The position numbers and the translations under genes were made by a program. A stretch of 64,000 nucleotides of DNA from Pycnopodia helianthoides (Eukaryota; Echinodermata; Asteroidea; Forcipulatida; Asteriidae). Each line of letters starts with the position of its first letter. Positions within the stretch are counted from its first letter, which is position 1. Shown in pieces: positions 10,377 to 21,721 of this stretch. The stretch is from positions 10,404,744 to 10,468,743 of the forward strand of contig CM063252.1 of the NCBI GenBank assembly GCA_032158295.1, written 5' to 3'. The notes below the pieces were generated by a model that worked only from the letters and a program-made list of their open reading frames with translations, was not told where the DNA came from and ran no database searches.

Positions 10377-10618
10377 GAGCAAGTTCGGGTGGGTGACTAG
10401 AGTGAACTGACTAGACTAACCAGAAACAGTGTGAAAGTGTGACGTAGCTCTCGAATTTACTAAATCGACCATGCTCCAGTGCATGGTCGAGCTAGTCAAT
10501 CTCCCTGTGCTCTATGGTTTCTACATGCTCCAGTGCATGGTCGAGCTAGTCAATCTCCCTGTGCTCTATGGTTTCTAGTAAGTCTAGGTCACTCTAGTCG
10601 CCCATCAGAACCTTGCTC
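10377..10618. mobile_element. MITE-D copy 1 with internal 54-bp duplication
   Basis: The left end GAGCAAGTTCGGGTGGGTGA and the right end TCTAGTCGCCCATCAGAACC...GCTC are inverted. The sequence is nearly self-complementary over its length. Two identical 54-bp units (10470-10523 and 10524-10577, starting CATGCTCCAGTGCATGGTCG) are tandemly duplicated relative to the second copy at 21873-22047. Confidence 0.8.
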
Positions 10619-11194
10619 CTAGATGTACTTGGTTAGTCATTCTTGAACGAATTGGAATATTTCCTGGTTAGAATCAAGGACAAAGTTTCCTGAGGCTGAG
10701 GGAGGTACTTTCCCTCCAAAAGTAAAAATTGGAAAAAAATTTCCCTTCTTTTTCCGGGAATACAAACCCATCACTTTGCTTTAAACAAAGTATACTTTAC
10801 CACTCTCAGATATTTTGTTTTATTTATTTTGTAGGTGTTGCTTCTGAGAAAAACAGTTTTTTTCTCAGGTTGAAAAAAATAAAAATAAAAAATACTAATT
10901 TATCCTTAGAAATCTTGCATGAATAATTTATTTGGCAGGAGTGTGTGCGAAACAACGCGAAAACTAAGTTTCTGTTTTTATGAGGAACAAGAAGGAAAAT
11001 GATTATCTTTTTTTTGACTTTTGAAGAAAAGAAAATGATATTTTTTCCACCTGGGTTGTCAGAACCAATCGAAAGTGTCGGTTGTCAGAACCAATCGAAA
11101 GTGTCATTCGTACAATGGGAAAACAAATAAAAAACAATGGGTATTTTTTATTGTTTATATAAGAAAATAAAAAGGAAACTCGGCTTGCTTCCTT
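10619..11194. other. AT-rich sequence with a 26-bp tandem duplication
   Basis: A perfect direct duplication starts GGTTGTCAGAACCAATCGAA (11054-11079 and 11080-11105). No gene was recognised. Confidence 0.45.
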
Positions 11195-11559
11195 TAAAGG
11201 GACACATTGCCTTCGGATTGGGCTATAAAAGCGTTCGTTTAAAATGAATATGGTTGGAAGGTTGTTTTAAAGGTAGAACATAATGATTCACACAGAATAT
11301 CCCTTGACATTGTGTGGTTTCTCTTTTACTTTTATGAACTAGCATGGTCCGCCAATTTGTAAAACCAAATTTTTGTCTCCACAAAATTACGGACCGTGTT
11401 AGTTCACAAAGTAAAAGGAAAACTACACAATTTCGAGGGATACTTGCGTAAATCATTATACTGTACTTTTAAAACATCTTTTCCAACCATACTCATTTTG
11501 TAACAAATGCTTTTTATAGCCCAAAAGTGTACAATTTGAATGCAATGTGTCCCTATAAA
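11195..11559. mobile_element. MITE-U copy 1, full length
   Basis: The termini are inverted: TTTAAAGGGACACATTGCC on the left and GCAATGTGTCCCTATAAAG on the right. Inside, ATATGGTTGGAAGGTTGTTT pairs with the right-arm AACATCTTTTCCAACCATAC. No coding capacity was seen. The copy at 669-915 is a relative. Confidence 0.75.
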
Positions 11560-13710
11560 GATTCTAAACACATCCAAGTTAGAGCTGAATCCCACCCCCC
11601 CCCCCCCCAAATAAAACAAAAATGGAAGAAAGACAGGTGGATGTGTAAGAGAGAGTACAGATAGAAGAGTGGTTTTATTGAGTGTGGATGGGGGACGTGG
11701 AGCCGTGGGTTTGACGCGCCACTAGATGGTTCCTTTACCTCACATCCTGCCAACGTCAGTGTACTACATGCCACACAATCAGTCCGCACGCCAGGATATG
11801 TGAGCAGACATGTTGCCATAGCTCACCCGCTAATATACATGTTGGCTTCAACGGTACACTGGGAAAAGGTCAGCCAAGGCCTACGGCGGCAGAGTCTATT
11901 CCACCTAGACATCAGAGGCTTTGGTGAGAGGCTGCTACCCACCCCCCCCTCTCAATTTTTTTTTTCTCTCGAGTGATTACTATCCATTTACACTGCATCC
12001 AGGGTAGCTGCCATGGAGTGAGGGGGTGGATGAAATTGTAATGTCTGGCTCCACGTCTTATTATGTGATCGAGCTCCCTGACAGCTGACTGAGTGAAAGG
12101 GGGCACCGGCTAAATATGACAATGTACATGAAGACGTTTCAACCTGGACAGTGTGGCCACCCGTTCAAAGTGGTCACACTACACAGGTAACGCTTCACTC
12201 CAACTTCCGAGTTGGTCGTTATGAGTAACCACTAAAGTATGAATAATCAGCCAAATGAAAAAAATAGTGACAACTCTCAACTTAAACTGGAAAATCCAAC
12301 CATATGAAAAGAACCAAGCTCGAATCACCAACTATCAAATTACAAACAATCAATCAAAACGTGATTCAGCCAAAATATCAGAGCAGGCAATGGAATAATT
12401 CCCCAGCAAACCTGCACGATGACCACACTTCAGTTTCAAACCAGGCATTTACAAATGGATCAACCAATCTCACATCCAACCCAAGGCAAAAGATGCCACA
12501 GATGGACTCAAACTGACAGCGGAGATACATATTTCATATTAGTTCTCCCTCCCCCCCCCTCCTCCCCACGAAAAAAGGCAATCTTCAGATTGGCAGATGT
12601 CGGACGTCCTTTCTCTATGGTCGGACTAACACATTCAGTTTCTACCCAACCCTAGAGTACGGGGTCCCTTGCTGGCGAGTCAAAGGACAGTGCCTCCGGA
12701 GCCCATGGAGTGGGTAAAAAAACCTCTCACTAGAAATTAGCTGAGTGGATAGAGAGGTGCTGCCATCAAATCAGAAACGGTGGCAGTGCACTGTTAACAA
12801 AAAAAAAAGGAAAAAAAAGGAAAAAAAAAAAGAGGAAAAATGAAAGCCCTGAGTCCACATTGCTTTGCGGTCTAATTATTCCAAACCCGTTCCCTGTAGT
12901 GAGCAAAAGAGTAGAAGGGATCTTATAGATAGGGATTCGCGGGGAAGAAAGAGGAACAATGGGGGAAAACAGGCACAAATTAGTACTTGGGAATAGCGCC
13001 GACGGACAGAGAATAGTTATGAGACTCCAGGTACGGGGGGGGGGGGAAAAAATCAAGAAAAAAAAATCTGCCCTACAATTCAGTGAATTTACAATGAAAA
13101 ACAAAAGTGATTGAAATCGGATATGGGATTCTTTTTTTTCTTTTTTTTTATGGGAGACAGTCATTGACATTTGATAGGAGTAAGTCAATCTTTCTTTTTC
13201 GGATGTCCAAATGTAAAAAAAATTGTGGGGTTGATGTCATTAAATATAATGACATCAAATTATTCACATCAACTTTTATCCGCTGTAAAAACCTCAACTC
13301 AAGTTTGATACAGCTCAATACAAATAAATGAAGCAGTACGTGTGTAACTGAGATTTTGTTCCCCCTTTCTCTCTTGTGGAAATCCATTTGGCTCTTCAAT
13401 CAAAATCCCTGCTAGGGCACACAATCATCTGAAGAACAAATTTGATCCGGTTTAACTTCTCAGGGAAGGGCCAGAGTATCACTCGGAATTCATTATCGTG
13501 GCATCTTTCATCATTGGGGCAGCCTGGATTGAAGGGTTAAATTCGACACCGGGAATCGCCACGTTTAGTACAATCAGCCTTTCCTAAAACCTCTTCGACG
13601 GTAGTTGTACAAAAAATGAGAGTTATTGATGTAAATCTAACTCCTACATGTACATGTACCTCCAGCATTCGCGATACGCAGCCTCTATGTAAAATGAGTG
13701 AAACCACAAA
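11560..13710. other. Unique sequence, low-complexity patches, no recognised gene
   Basis: The stretch is mostly unique with poly-C (11595-11608, 12549-12558), poly-G (13036-13046) and A/G-rich tracts (12799-12840). Open frames here are driven by low complexity, for example the Phe/Ser-rich minus-strand frame at 12766-13188. No splice-flanked exon could be supported. Confidence 0.35.
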
Positions 13711-13869
13711 ACACAGAGAAATTCCAAATAGTCTGGCACTTTTCTGCAAAGTGGAACCACGAACACAGCGAAATTCCAAAATAGTCTGGCACTTTTCTGC
13801 AAAGTGGAACACACGTAACACAGCGAAATTCCAAAATAGTCTGGCACTTTTCCGCAAAGTGGAACACAG
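13711..13869. repeat. Three-copy tandem repeat, unit about 52-55 bp
   Basis: Units begin ACACAGCGAAATTCCAAAAT and contain AGTCTGGCACTTTTCTGCAA, starting at 13711, 13763 and 13818. The copies are nearly identical, so the amplification is recent. Both strands are open over it by virtue of the period, which yields spurious frames. Confidence 0.85.
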
Positions 13870-15451
13870 TTATATACGTAGTCATTATTGAGTATTGCAT
13901 ACAAGAGATACATCATGAGGAAAACAAAAATGGCTGCCACCTTATACGCTGTGATGGATGTTGGGGGGTGGAGAGGGAACATAAACCCCTTTGGCAAAAT
14001 ATCTCACATGCTCAGTTGGTTTGCCCCACCCTCCATGGCTCTTGCTCTCTTAGGTATTGGCTCTCTATACACATCCCTCGATACTAGTGGCTTCTTGAAC
14101 ACTCACATTAGTTGAGAATGTGACTTGGGATTCGTGAAAAGGGATCCGTGATTTTGAAGCTTGGAGCGTTTGAAACAAATCCCTGTGAATGACAGCTAGC
14201 CCTGGGCTCGATTTTCACAAAACACGAAGAACCAACTTAAGATGAGTTGTCCGTAATGACATAGCAATTTGCAGTTTTGAAATCACACTTTGCTTAGCAA
14301 TTAAGATTGAACACATCCCTGGGCCCATTTTTTGTGCTTACTGTAGCACCCAAAAAACATGCATAAGCGAAAGTGTATTTCATAAACGTTTGAGAAGAAT
14401 TTGACAGTGCGTGTGTGCGTTCAAAATGGATTTGCACTGTTGCAGCACTCGTCTGTTTACAGAAACTGCCGGCAAGCTAGCGCGCCTTTTGCTTTGCTTA
14501 CGGTTAGCAGTGTATATGAAACAGAAATTCTGCTAGGGTCCAATTTCATAGAGCTGCTTAAGCACGAAAAGCAGCTAAGCACAACCATTGTTTTGAAAAT
14601 CCGTGTCCGGCTTAAATTGCAACACCACAATGAGGTAGCAATCCAAGGAACGTTTTTGTCTCTTCTTCCCCCCTAACAGGCAATCACTGTAATTGCATAA
14701 CACATCAATCAATTACAGACGCTAATGAGCTAATGGCATTTGAATCAACGACGCCCATCAAATCCTCGGGTTAAAGTTCTCCATGTTTTGCACTTTCTAA
14801 CACTTTCCAACGATCCATTAATTTAAACTAGCTACGACGACGACGCGTCAAACCGAGGCATACCTCCCAATGCCAGGAGGATCATGCAGAAAATTCTTCC
14901 CCCCGAAAAAAAAAAGAAAACCAGAAGGGGAAAAGAAAAGAAGAAAAAAAATCACCTGAGAGAAATTTCAGAAGACATGGAGACAGTTTGAGATAATTGA
15001 TAGTGCCCCTAGCAGCTACCTTTACACACACTTGTCATGGTGCATTGTGCGTGCCAGCTGTGGGACAAAAACCTATTCAACAGAAGGTTGCATGACAAGA
15101 GGTCATGAGTTTGGGATGGGCTAGTCTCCACAGCAGCAGTTATGTAGTCCCTCAAAGATCAGAGCAGAAAAGGTCAGAGTGAAATCATCGTTGGAAAGAG
15201 AGAGGGGGGGGGGGTGGGTGGTGAAGGCTTTCTAACATTAGATAGAGTCTGCTCACAAGGATTTGAAGATAAACTACAAATATTCCATCCACTGAAATGT
15301 CACTCATGCAGTTTAAAAGGCACTGTATGCAAAGCTCTCGAAACAATTGCAGACGGTAAAATGTGTATTTAACAAAAAAGCCTCAGATGAAAACATGTTG
15401 CCGACAAAATTGAGAGTCAATCTAGCAATTCTACTTCCACATGAGAAAATT
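13870..15451. other. Unique sequence with a MITE-C fragment
   Basis: A partial MITE-C end lies at 14537-14612 (GGGTCCAATTTCATAGAGCT followed by GCTTAAGCACG). Otherwise no exon or repeat was recognised; A/G-rich at 14900-14955 and poly-G near 15206. Confidence 0.4.
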
Positions 15452-15678
15452 TAAAGGTAGGGTCATAGATTCTTTGTTTGTCAACGTAATGCTGGTTTTT
15501 AGGCCAAATTATCATGGAACGAGACAATAATGGTCATCTGTGAAAGTTTCAGCTGAGTACACAGTGTCTACTTGTTGAGAAAAACCATAAAATGGAGAAC
15601 GTTGAATCCATCCACGTTTTAGTGAGGTGAGGGTACCAACCACCTCTCTGGCCACAGCATCCACAAGCAGACACCACG
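15452..15678. mobile_element. Dispersed repeat T, copy 1
   Basis: It matches 59698-59945 over its length. Shared blocks are AAGGTAGGGTCATAGATT, GTGAAAGTTTCAGCTGA, AGTCTACTTGTTGAGAAAA (TGTCTACTTGTTGAGAAAA here), GAATCCATCCACGTT and GGGTACCAAC. No terminal inverted repeat was found, so the element class is unclear. From memory the family recurs in echinoderm sequences. Confidence 0.65.
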
Positions 15679-16181
15679 TAAATTTCAACCTCCAAAACAA
15701 AATGCAAGTTACAATGACAGGAACACCTCACCAAAAAAAAACCCACCCAAAACCCACAAAAGACTAGAGAGTACAAATTACTGTGATGAAAACTGCTGAC
15801 ATTTCCATCCACAGGGGAACACAGAATAAAAAAAAAAAACCTCTCAACTTGTCACCACTTCATATTCAACAAATCTTTCCGCACACTCTGGCATCTACTC
15901 CACAATGCAGGTGGAACACACCACTGCCAAGCAAAGGACACATTCCTCGGGACAGAAATCTGTGGTCCCCCCCCTCCACACTTGACCTTCAACGGGCATT
16001 GTATGCTAATAACGACTTCCAATGGTGATCCCCCCCCCAAAAAAAAAATAAAAAATCAAGAAAAAAATCAACAATAACAGTCAAGGCCTGTCAGAAGAAG
16101 ATGATGACAAAAAAAGATGGAGTTTCGTTTGATCCGTTTGTTTGGGAGACCGGAGCCGTGCTGACTTTGACCAGGGAGTGA
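15679..16181. other. Unique sequence, nothing recognised
   Basis: Short A-rich and C-rich tracts lie at 15830-15840 and 16028-16050. No gene signal was found before the open frame at 16182. Confidence 0.35.
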
Positions 16182-16451
16182 AGAAAACACCTGCAGATAG
16201 ATGGAGTCACAGTGAGAGCTGTAGAGAGTGTCAAATTATTGAGTGACTCCAAAGGAAAGCTGATTGGCATTTATACTGCCGGAAGTTACATATCAATGGA
16301 GCAACTCCCGAGAGATTACAGGGAGTTTAAGATTGAGGGGAGCATGACAGTCACCATTATGCCAGGATCAATGGAGACCTGTGACTGCTTGCTGGGGTAC
16401 ATTCCAAAGGTTTTTTTTGTTTGTTCCATGTTGACCGAATGCCGAGGATAA
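16182..16451 (+). CDS. Candidate coding exon, unknown protein
   Basis: I do not recognise this protein. The frame is open for 89 codons before TAA. Its composition is unusually protein-like for this window: mixed charged and hydrophobic residues, few homopolymers, and stretches such as VKLLSDSKGKLIGIYTAGSY and EFKIEGSMTVTIMPG that look like alternating beta-strands. There is no strong ATG near the start. A weak AG (ACACCTGCAG, ending at 16196) could be a 3' splice site, and AAAGGTTTTT near 16410 is only a poor donor. It may be an exon, a degraded pseudogene piece or a chance frame. A 14-bp minisatellite follows 80 bp downstream. Confidence 0.3.
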   Translation, partial: RKHLQIDGVTVRAVESVKLLSDSKGKLIGIYTAGSYISMEQLPRDYREFKIEGSMTVTIMPGSMETCDCLLGYIPKVFFVCSMLTECRG

Positions 16452-16529
16452 TCTTGGCTCCGATTTCAGACACTGAACCCAAATCCTTCTCTTTCTTTGC
16501 AGAGGAGTTACAAATGTAGCAGTGTTTTT

Positions 16530-16692
16530 TTGAGTGTGTTCTTTTGAGTGTGTTCTGTTGAGTGTGTTCTGTTGAGTGTGTTCTGTTGAGTGTGTTCTGT
16601 TGAGTGTGTTCTGTTGAGTGTGTTCTTTGAGTGTGTTCTTTTGAGTGTGTTCTTTTGAGTGTGTTCTGTTGAGTGTGTTCTGTTGAGTGTGC
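16530..16692. repeat. 14-bp minisatellite
   Basis: About 11 tandem copies of TTGAGTGTGTTCTG occur with small T-run length variants. The minus-strand frame through it (16368-16739) encodes only periodic Thr/His/Asn-rich sequence and is an artefact. Confidence 0.9.
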
Positions 16693-17711
16693 CGTGGATG
16701 TGTTGGGCTCAGAGCACGCCGGTTGGTTGTTCTCAACATTTCTTCTGGTGTGCTCTAGCGGTCTTCAACATCACATACTTGTATCACGGAGGTGCTTCCA
16801 TTCTTGTATGAGAGAGACTTAAATCAGAGGGACCAATATGACAAAAATAGAAAGAGGAGCTCAAGACAATTCACGCGAGAGAAACCCAGCTCCAAATTCA
16901 ATCATACTGTGACACTTTTTAACTCCTCCCGCTTGCGTGATAACATAACAAACAAAAATAGTGTCACTTAAAACAGAGAGGAGATGAATGAGTACGATTT
17001 GAAATTTGCGACGGTGAGAACACAATCTTGAAACTAAAGAAGACACCATTTGAGCGCTGATCAGGCTGGCTCTTAAACGAAACGGTGATGTGAACAAAGT
17101 GCGCTGATCAGAGTGCCCCGACTGTCTTCAGTAGACCAAAATGGCGGACGGTTTTGACATGATTACAAACGCAACAGAAGTCCTTCTCCACCTCGGTAAA
17201 GTCATTCAAAAATCAGTTTTGTCCGGTGCGACAAAAGTGCGCATGACGATTATCACAGCCCAACACCGTCAGAGCGATTACCTTTTGAAATAACATTCCT
17301 TGATAGTATTGCAAAAAGAATGCAGGCAACAAGATTATCATAAATATATGTGAGACAAGGAAAACTGTGTGAACTCTCTATATTCCAGTATACTCGAAAA
17401 AGAAATATAAGAGAGAAAAAAAAAAAAAAAAAAAAAAAAATTCAGACATGAAGCCAAACTGCAGCACCTCTCAGTTGAAAAACCTGCACCTGCATGAAAT
17501 TCTTTATCCTTAGGCCTAAGGACAAAAAAGTATAACTCAATTTACATCGACTCGGAGTGAAAATCATATCATAATCAGTTAACCTGCGACAAAATTCTTT
17601 GAAAACATCTTTGGAAAACCTTCGGCGGACAGAGTTGAACAACCCACCGTTTGAAAGTCGCAGGTAGAAATCCTCGAGTACAAAGGAAGAGTAGCTTGTT
17701 CCCCACCTCCA
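16693..17711. other. Unique sequence with long poly-A, nothing recognised
   Basis: An A run of about 23 bases lies at 17418-17440. No gene, RNA or element with a second copy was recognised. Confidence 0.35.
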
Positions 17712-17886
17712 GGCCCAGTTTCATACAGCTGCTTAACCACAAAAAGTAGCTTAGCACAACCAAAATTATGCTTACCAGAATAAAAAGTTACCAGTCAAAA
17801 TACCATGTCCCATGTACCATTTGTGTCTGGTGTCCTGCTCATTTCTGCTAAGCGTCACAGCATTATCTGCTTCGGCAGCTCCATGA
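17712..17886. mobile_element. MITE-C copy
   Basis: It starts GGCCCAGTTTCATACAGCTG, contains ATGCTTACCAGAATAAAAAG and ACCAGTCAAAATACCATGTC, and ends near TCTGCTTCGGCAGCTCCATG. These are the standard family blocks: end, CTTACCAGAATAAGGT block, CATGT...GTACCATTTGT block and inverted end. Confidence 0.75.
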
Positions 17887-18262
17887 AAAATGCCCTGCAG
17901 AGAAAGAGTTTTTTTTTTTTTCTCTCTCCATTTGTAAAAGTTGAAACAGACACAGCGTCTAGACTTGGCGTTCTTTTCTACACTAATGATCTACTCGCTC
18001 CCTGCTTCATCAAAATGTGACCCCGATGACACGATGGCAGGCCCCGACCCCTCAGGGGGTCATGTAGGGGTCATGTTGGGTCACAGACAGAGGGTAGTGC
18101 TAATCACGGTAATAATGGCCACAGGGGACAATGACATAAATCACTGAAATGATCAGCTTGGTGGGAATGCTTCCAGAAGCCAGCCAGCACAACCAAAGCA
18201 CGGTAACTTGTGAATATAACTGTGTTGGCATTACGATGCAGACAGACTTGACTTTCCTCTCC

Positions 18263-18372
18263 TACAAAACAATAAATCCAGAATGAGGCTGGAAGGAAAA
18301 AAATAGCCTGGCCCCTGCCGACAAACAACATCCATGACCACTCTAGAATACAGGGAACATGATAATGATTGT
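18263..18372. mobile_element. MITE-P fragment
   Basis: The block AGAATGAGGCTGGAAGGAAA, AATAGCCTGG and ATACAGGGAACATGATAATG matches the interior of the MITE-P copy at 41371-41546 (CTGAGGCTGGAAGGAAAAAT and ATACAGGGAACATGACAAGA). Terminal repeats were not found. Confidence 0.55.
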
Positions 18373-18796
18373 GGAATACAAGTATGTGAAAACAGTTCAT
18401 TGTTGAAAGGGGGACACATTTTTTTGGATCAGGATTTATCAAATTATAAAAAAAAACATTCTTCAGCCGACCACAAAATTGTGCCAATGTAGAACAGGAT
18501 TTGGACAAATTCCTTTGATGGATTCATTCATCGGAATTGAGCTCATTAAATACATCAGCGCAACCGCGACTTGATTTCTTGTGAATAGGGGATTGATTAC
18601 CTGTGAATGGGGTACAAATTCCCATCAATAACAGAACAAGGCCTTGCTTGTAATCACTCAAGCTCGTTCAAAAATCTACTTCCACAATCAATCCCCATGG
18701 TAACTTGTGAATATAACTTAGCAGGAATTTGGAAACCACACTCCTTGAACTTGTTCAGCGACGACGGAAGTAAAAAAAAAACCTCACCCATCAGGA

Positions 18797-19120
18797 AACC
18801 CAATTTCATAAAACTGCTTAAGCAGAATATAGTGCTTGGAATGTTCTGGGTCCGATTTCATGGCTCTGCTCACCGCAGAATTCTGCGCTTACTGAACACT
18901 TAAGCACATAATTCTATGAGACATAAGCGCAGAATTACGCAGTAAGCAGAGCCATGAAACTGCTCCCTGCTCAGCTAAAAATGAGCAGAGAACCAGTCAA
19001 AAACAGTACATGTCGAAATGGTGTTTTGGCTGGTAACCTTATTCTGGTATTAAGCAAAACAATTTTGTTCTGAGCTGTTTTTTTGGGGGTGTGTTTAAGC
19101 AGCTGTAGAAGATTGGGCCT
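18797..19120. mobile_element. MITE-C copy split by a second fold-back element
   Basis: The outer element begins AACCCAATTTCATAAAACTG and ends GCAGCTGTAGAAGATTGGGCC, with the usual GGTTTTGGCTGGTAACCTTATTCTGG-type interior (19022-19050). The left arm is interrupted at 18848 by a 115-bp palindromic relative. Part of the outer left arm around the insertion is missing or diverged. Confidence 0.7.
18848..18962. mobile_element. Short fold-back element (MITE-C'), nested
   Basis: The left arm GATTTCATGGCTCTGCTCAC, then GCAGAATTCTGCGCTTAC, pairs with the right arm TAAGCGCAGAATTACGCAGTAAGCAGAGCCATGAAA. The arms are about 45 bp. The same family occurs alone at 19830-19949. Confidence 0.75.
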
Positions 19121-19292
19121 TGATCCGAACATCAAGGTGACCACAACGTAATTGTTTGTGAATATATTCATCGAAGTTGTGGTATAAATCACTAAATTAG
19201 ATTAGTTGTTAGGACAGGACATCATATGAAATTTGCTTCGTTCTTTGTGAAATCAAACAAGAGTTTTTTCAGTCAATGTAAGCACACCTCCG

Positions 19293-19696
19293 TAGAGCTT
19301 TATCGTGGTAGCAACCATCTTCCTTATTCTCCATTCGACATACTCAAGCCCATTTCCGAATAAGCCGCTGCGGCTAGATCATCAAACTACATGCATTGAT
19401 GTGTAGGCTGCCCTTAGCAACACCCATAGCAACAGCCATAGCCACCAATTTGGACCTTGCTTTAAGCCGTATCAAAATTGGCGGCTACAGCTGTTGCTGA
19501 TGGTGTTGCTAAGGGCGTACTATACAGCACTGCATGATGACGCCGAAATCTAGCCATAGCCGCCAAATCGGACACGGCCTTTGAAACCAAAAAGAGGTTG
19601 GAGGGAGGAATAGTCAGGTTCCTTAAGATGACATGTGAATTTGAACTCTGAGAGTCAGGGACAATGACAAAGATGGCTACACCAGTATAAAGCTCC
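19293..19696. mobile_element. MITE-P copy with two MITE-F elements nested inside
   Basis: The outer ends TAGAGCTTTATCGTGGTAGC and ...GGCTACACCAGTATAAAGCTC are inverted, as are the sub-terminal AACCATCTT and AAGATGGCT. The MITE-P interior resumes after the insert (GGTTGGAGGGAGGAATAGTC, GACAATGACAAAGATGG). The nested part is 19347-19579. Confidence 0.7.
19347..19579. mobile_element. Two adjacent MITE-F copies
   Basis: The first unit (19347-19457) runs from TTCCGAATAAGCCGCTGCGG to GCCATAGCCACCAATTTGGA. The second (about 19467-19579) runs from AAATTGGCGGCTACAGCTGT to CCGCCAAATCGGACACGGCC. Both contain the family word CTTAGCAAC or its reverse. The head-to-tail arrangement suggests sequential insertion or duplication. 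Confidence 0.65.
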
Positions 19697-19829
19697 ATGT
19701 TTACTTGATACAGATAATGGTCTACTACACAGGAGCACAATAATTTTGAACACTGCACCATTATTCACCCACTGAATCAGGGCTTAAAGCAGTGCATCCC
19801 AAAATATGTGCAAAATATCAACACCCGTT

Positions 19830-19949
19830 GGACCAATTTCATGGCTCTGCTTACCGCGGAATTCTGCGCTTACTGGCCAAAGTACTATGTGCTTTACCCG
19901 CAATGTAAGCAAAGAATGAGGTGGTAAGCAGACTCATCTAATTGGATCC
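19830..19949. mobile_element. MITE-C' short fold-back element
   Basis: It begins GGACCAATTTCATGGCTCTG and ends CAGACTCATCTAATTGGATCC. The internal TTACCGCGGAATTCTGCGCT matches the nested element at 18848. Confidence 0.7.
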
Positions 19950-21238
19950 ATGTTCTTTGACCCTTGACCCTTTTCTACCCCCATACAAACAGAGAGTTTT
20001 GAAACAATCAGATTACCAAAATCCCTTGTGACAAAATCCATCTGTTTTAACAAGCAAAAAAACGAAGAAAATTAATTTAGGACCCGCAAAACAAATTATC
20101 AGGGACTTGGAAAGTTCCAAACAAAATGGGTTACAAAAAAAGGAAATAAAAACTGAGGGTTATGCAGAAAAATGTACACACTAAGTAAGACCTGTATTTT
20201 ATACATTTTGATAAAGTCCTAAGTAAATAAGCTTAATACATTTTCTAAAACTCAGTTTAAATCAAGACACTTGAGCGAAACTTTTCGCATCCAGTGAAAA
20301 GGAAACAAACAAATTACAAACACATCTCATAAGATGAACCTCAAAGGGGGGGGGGGGTGTTAAGAGCCTCTTATCCAATCAATGAGCTACTCTATCATTG
20401 AATATTAATTTATGCTAATCTCCTCTTGAATATTCATACTGTCTGAATCATCATTAGCAATTGAAAAAAGTAACTTCTTTTTGTCAGGGACTGCAGAGTA
20501 AAAGAAGAAGACAAAAACTGGTAACCAGTCAAGAACTATATACACCTCTTGACATTTTGTCTGGTAACCGATTTCGGCTAAAAATGTGTCTACGCTAAAC
20601 ATATTTTGCTAGCTTGATTCGTAGGGCTCAGTGTAACAACCCCTTTTCAATACTTGGTCAGCTCAACCGTATTTTATTTTTTAAAGAATGAATTAAACAT
20701 TTTTTTATTAAGAAACAACACACTCGTTAAAAAAAATAATACTACCCTAACATGATTTTTAAGTTGAAGAGGTATAATATAAAAAAAACAACACAATAAT
20801 ACTCTGTTCGACTCAGAATCCGTTAAAAACCAAACATGAAATTAAAACCTACCGGGTAAAAATTATAAATCTGAAATCACTTGGTTTGTTGCTATGAAAG
20901 TAACTTTCATCCAAAAATAAAATCCTTTCTTTTTTTGTTAAATTAAAAAAAAACACAAAATAAGGTATTCCCTACCCTCTTTGGGATCGTTAATAAGAAA
21001 GTAATCAACTTGAAATAATGACTGAAAATTTGAAGTAGCCTATTCACAATTTTTAAGAAGAAAAAAACACTGTAAAAAAATTGCAAACAAAACCCATTTG
21101 TTTGATTTAAAACAACATGTGGAACATTTTTTCACGAAGTGATACTCAGAAAATACTGGTTTGGTATTTAAAAAAAACGAAATTATACTGAATACCCATG
21201 TAGCTATACATGAAATGCATACTGTTTTAACATGTGGC
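19950..21238. other. AT-rich unique sequence, poly-G at about 20346
   Basis: No gene was recognised. Some MITE-C-like words occur at 20520-20610 (CTGGTAACCAGTCAAGAACT). If the minus-strand gene ending at 27058 has a very long 3'UTR this could belong to it, but nothing here shows that. Confidence 0.3.
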
Positions 21239-21390
21239 AGCCATCTTTGTTCGGTTCCCTGTATACACTAGGAACAATTTAATGTATGAATAAAAGCATA
21301 CAAAAGGGGTGCCAGGCTATTTTTCCTTCTGGTCCCCCCTTGGGTATTTGGGGTTTTTTCCAAACTTCCGCTCTGGCTCCAGGCTTATTT
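21239..21390. mobile_element. MITE-P fragment
   Basis: The words AGCCATCTTTGTTCGGTTCC, then CCAGGCTATTTTTCCTTCTGG, match MITE-P interior in reverse orientation. The same arrangement is seen at 25270-25400. No intact termini. Confidence 0.45.
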
Positions 21391-21433
21391 ATTTGAAACG
21401 TGAAAACACACTGCAAAATTGACAACCCAGTCC

Positions 21434-21538
21434 GAGGCCACATCCAATCAAGCGGCTTTGGCTACGGCTATGGCATTCGGCTGCAACGACAAATAGAACT
21501 TTTCAATGTTCTAGCTGTAGCCACTTTACCGAATCCGT
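21434..21538. mobile_element. MITE-F copy 3, short
   Basis: It contains GGCTTTGGCTACGGCTATGG, a central AGAACTTTTCAATGTTCT inverted repeat, and GCTGTAGCCACTTTACCGAA. Both ends are diverged from GGCCGTGTCCGAATTGG. Confidence 0.6.
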
Positions 21539-21721
21539 TATTTCTCTTTAAGCCTAGGTTTGGAAAAGGCCCCTTGAACTTAAAAGGAAATAAAAGACAG
21601 CTGCCCCATGTAAAAGGTCTACTGTGCTCAGCAAGTCAACGTGTGGATGAGCGAGGGCGCCCTGTACTATGAGGTGAACAAGTTACGAGTGTATGGCCTT
21701 AAGTTCATAACTACATGTATA

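Noticed and set aside
12766..13188. 140-codon minus-strand frame
   Set aside because: Dominated by Phe and Ser from A/G homopolymers; no domain or splice context.
13537..13997. Several overlapping frames on both strands
   Set aside because: All cross the three-copy 52-55-bp tandem repeat and repeat with its period.
16368..16739. 123-codon minus-strand frame with Thr/His/Asn repeats
   Set aside because: Translation of the 14-bp minisatellite.
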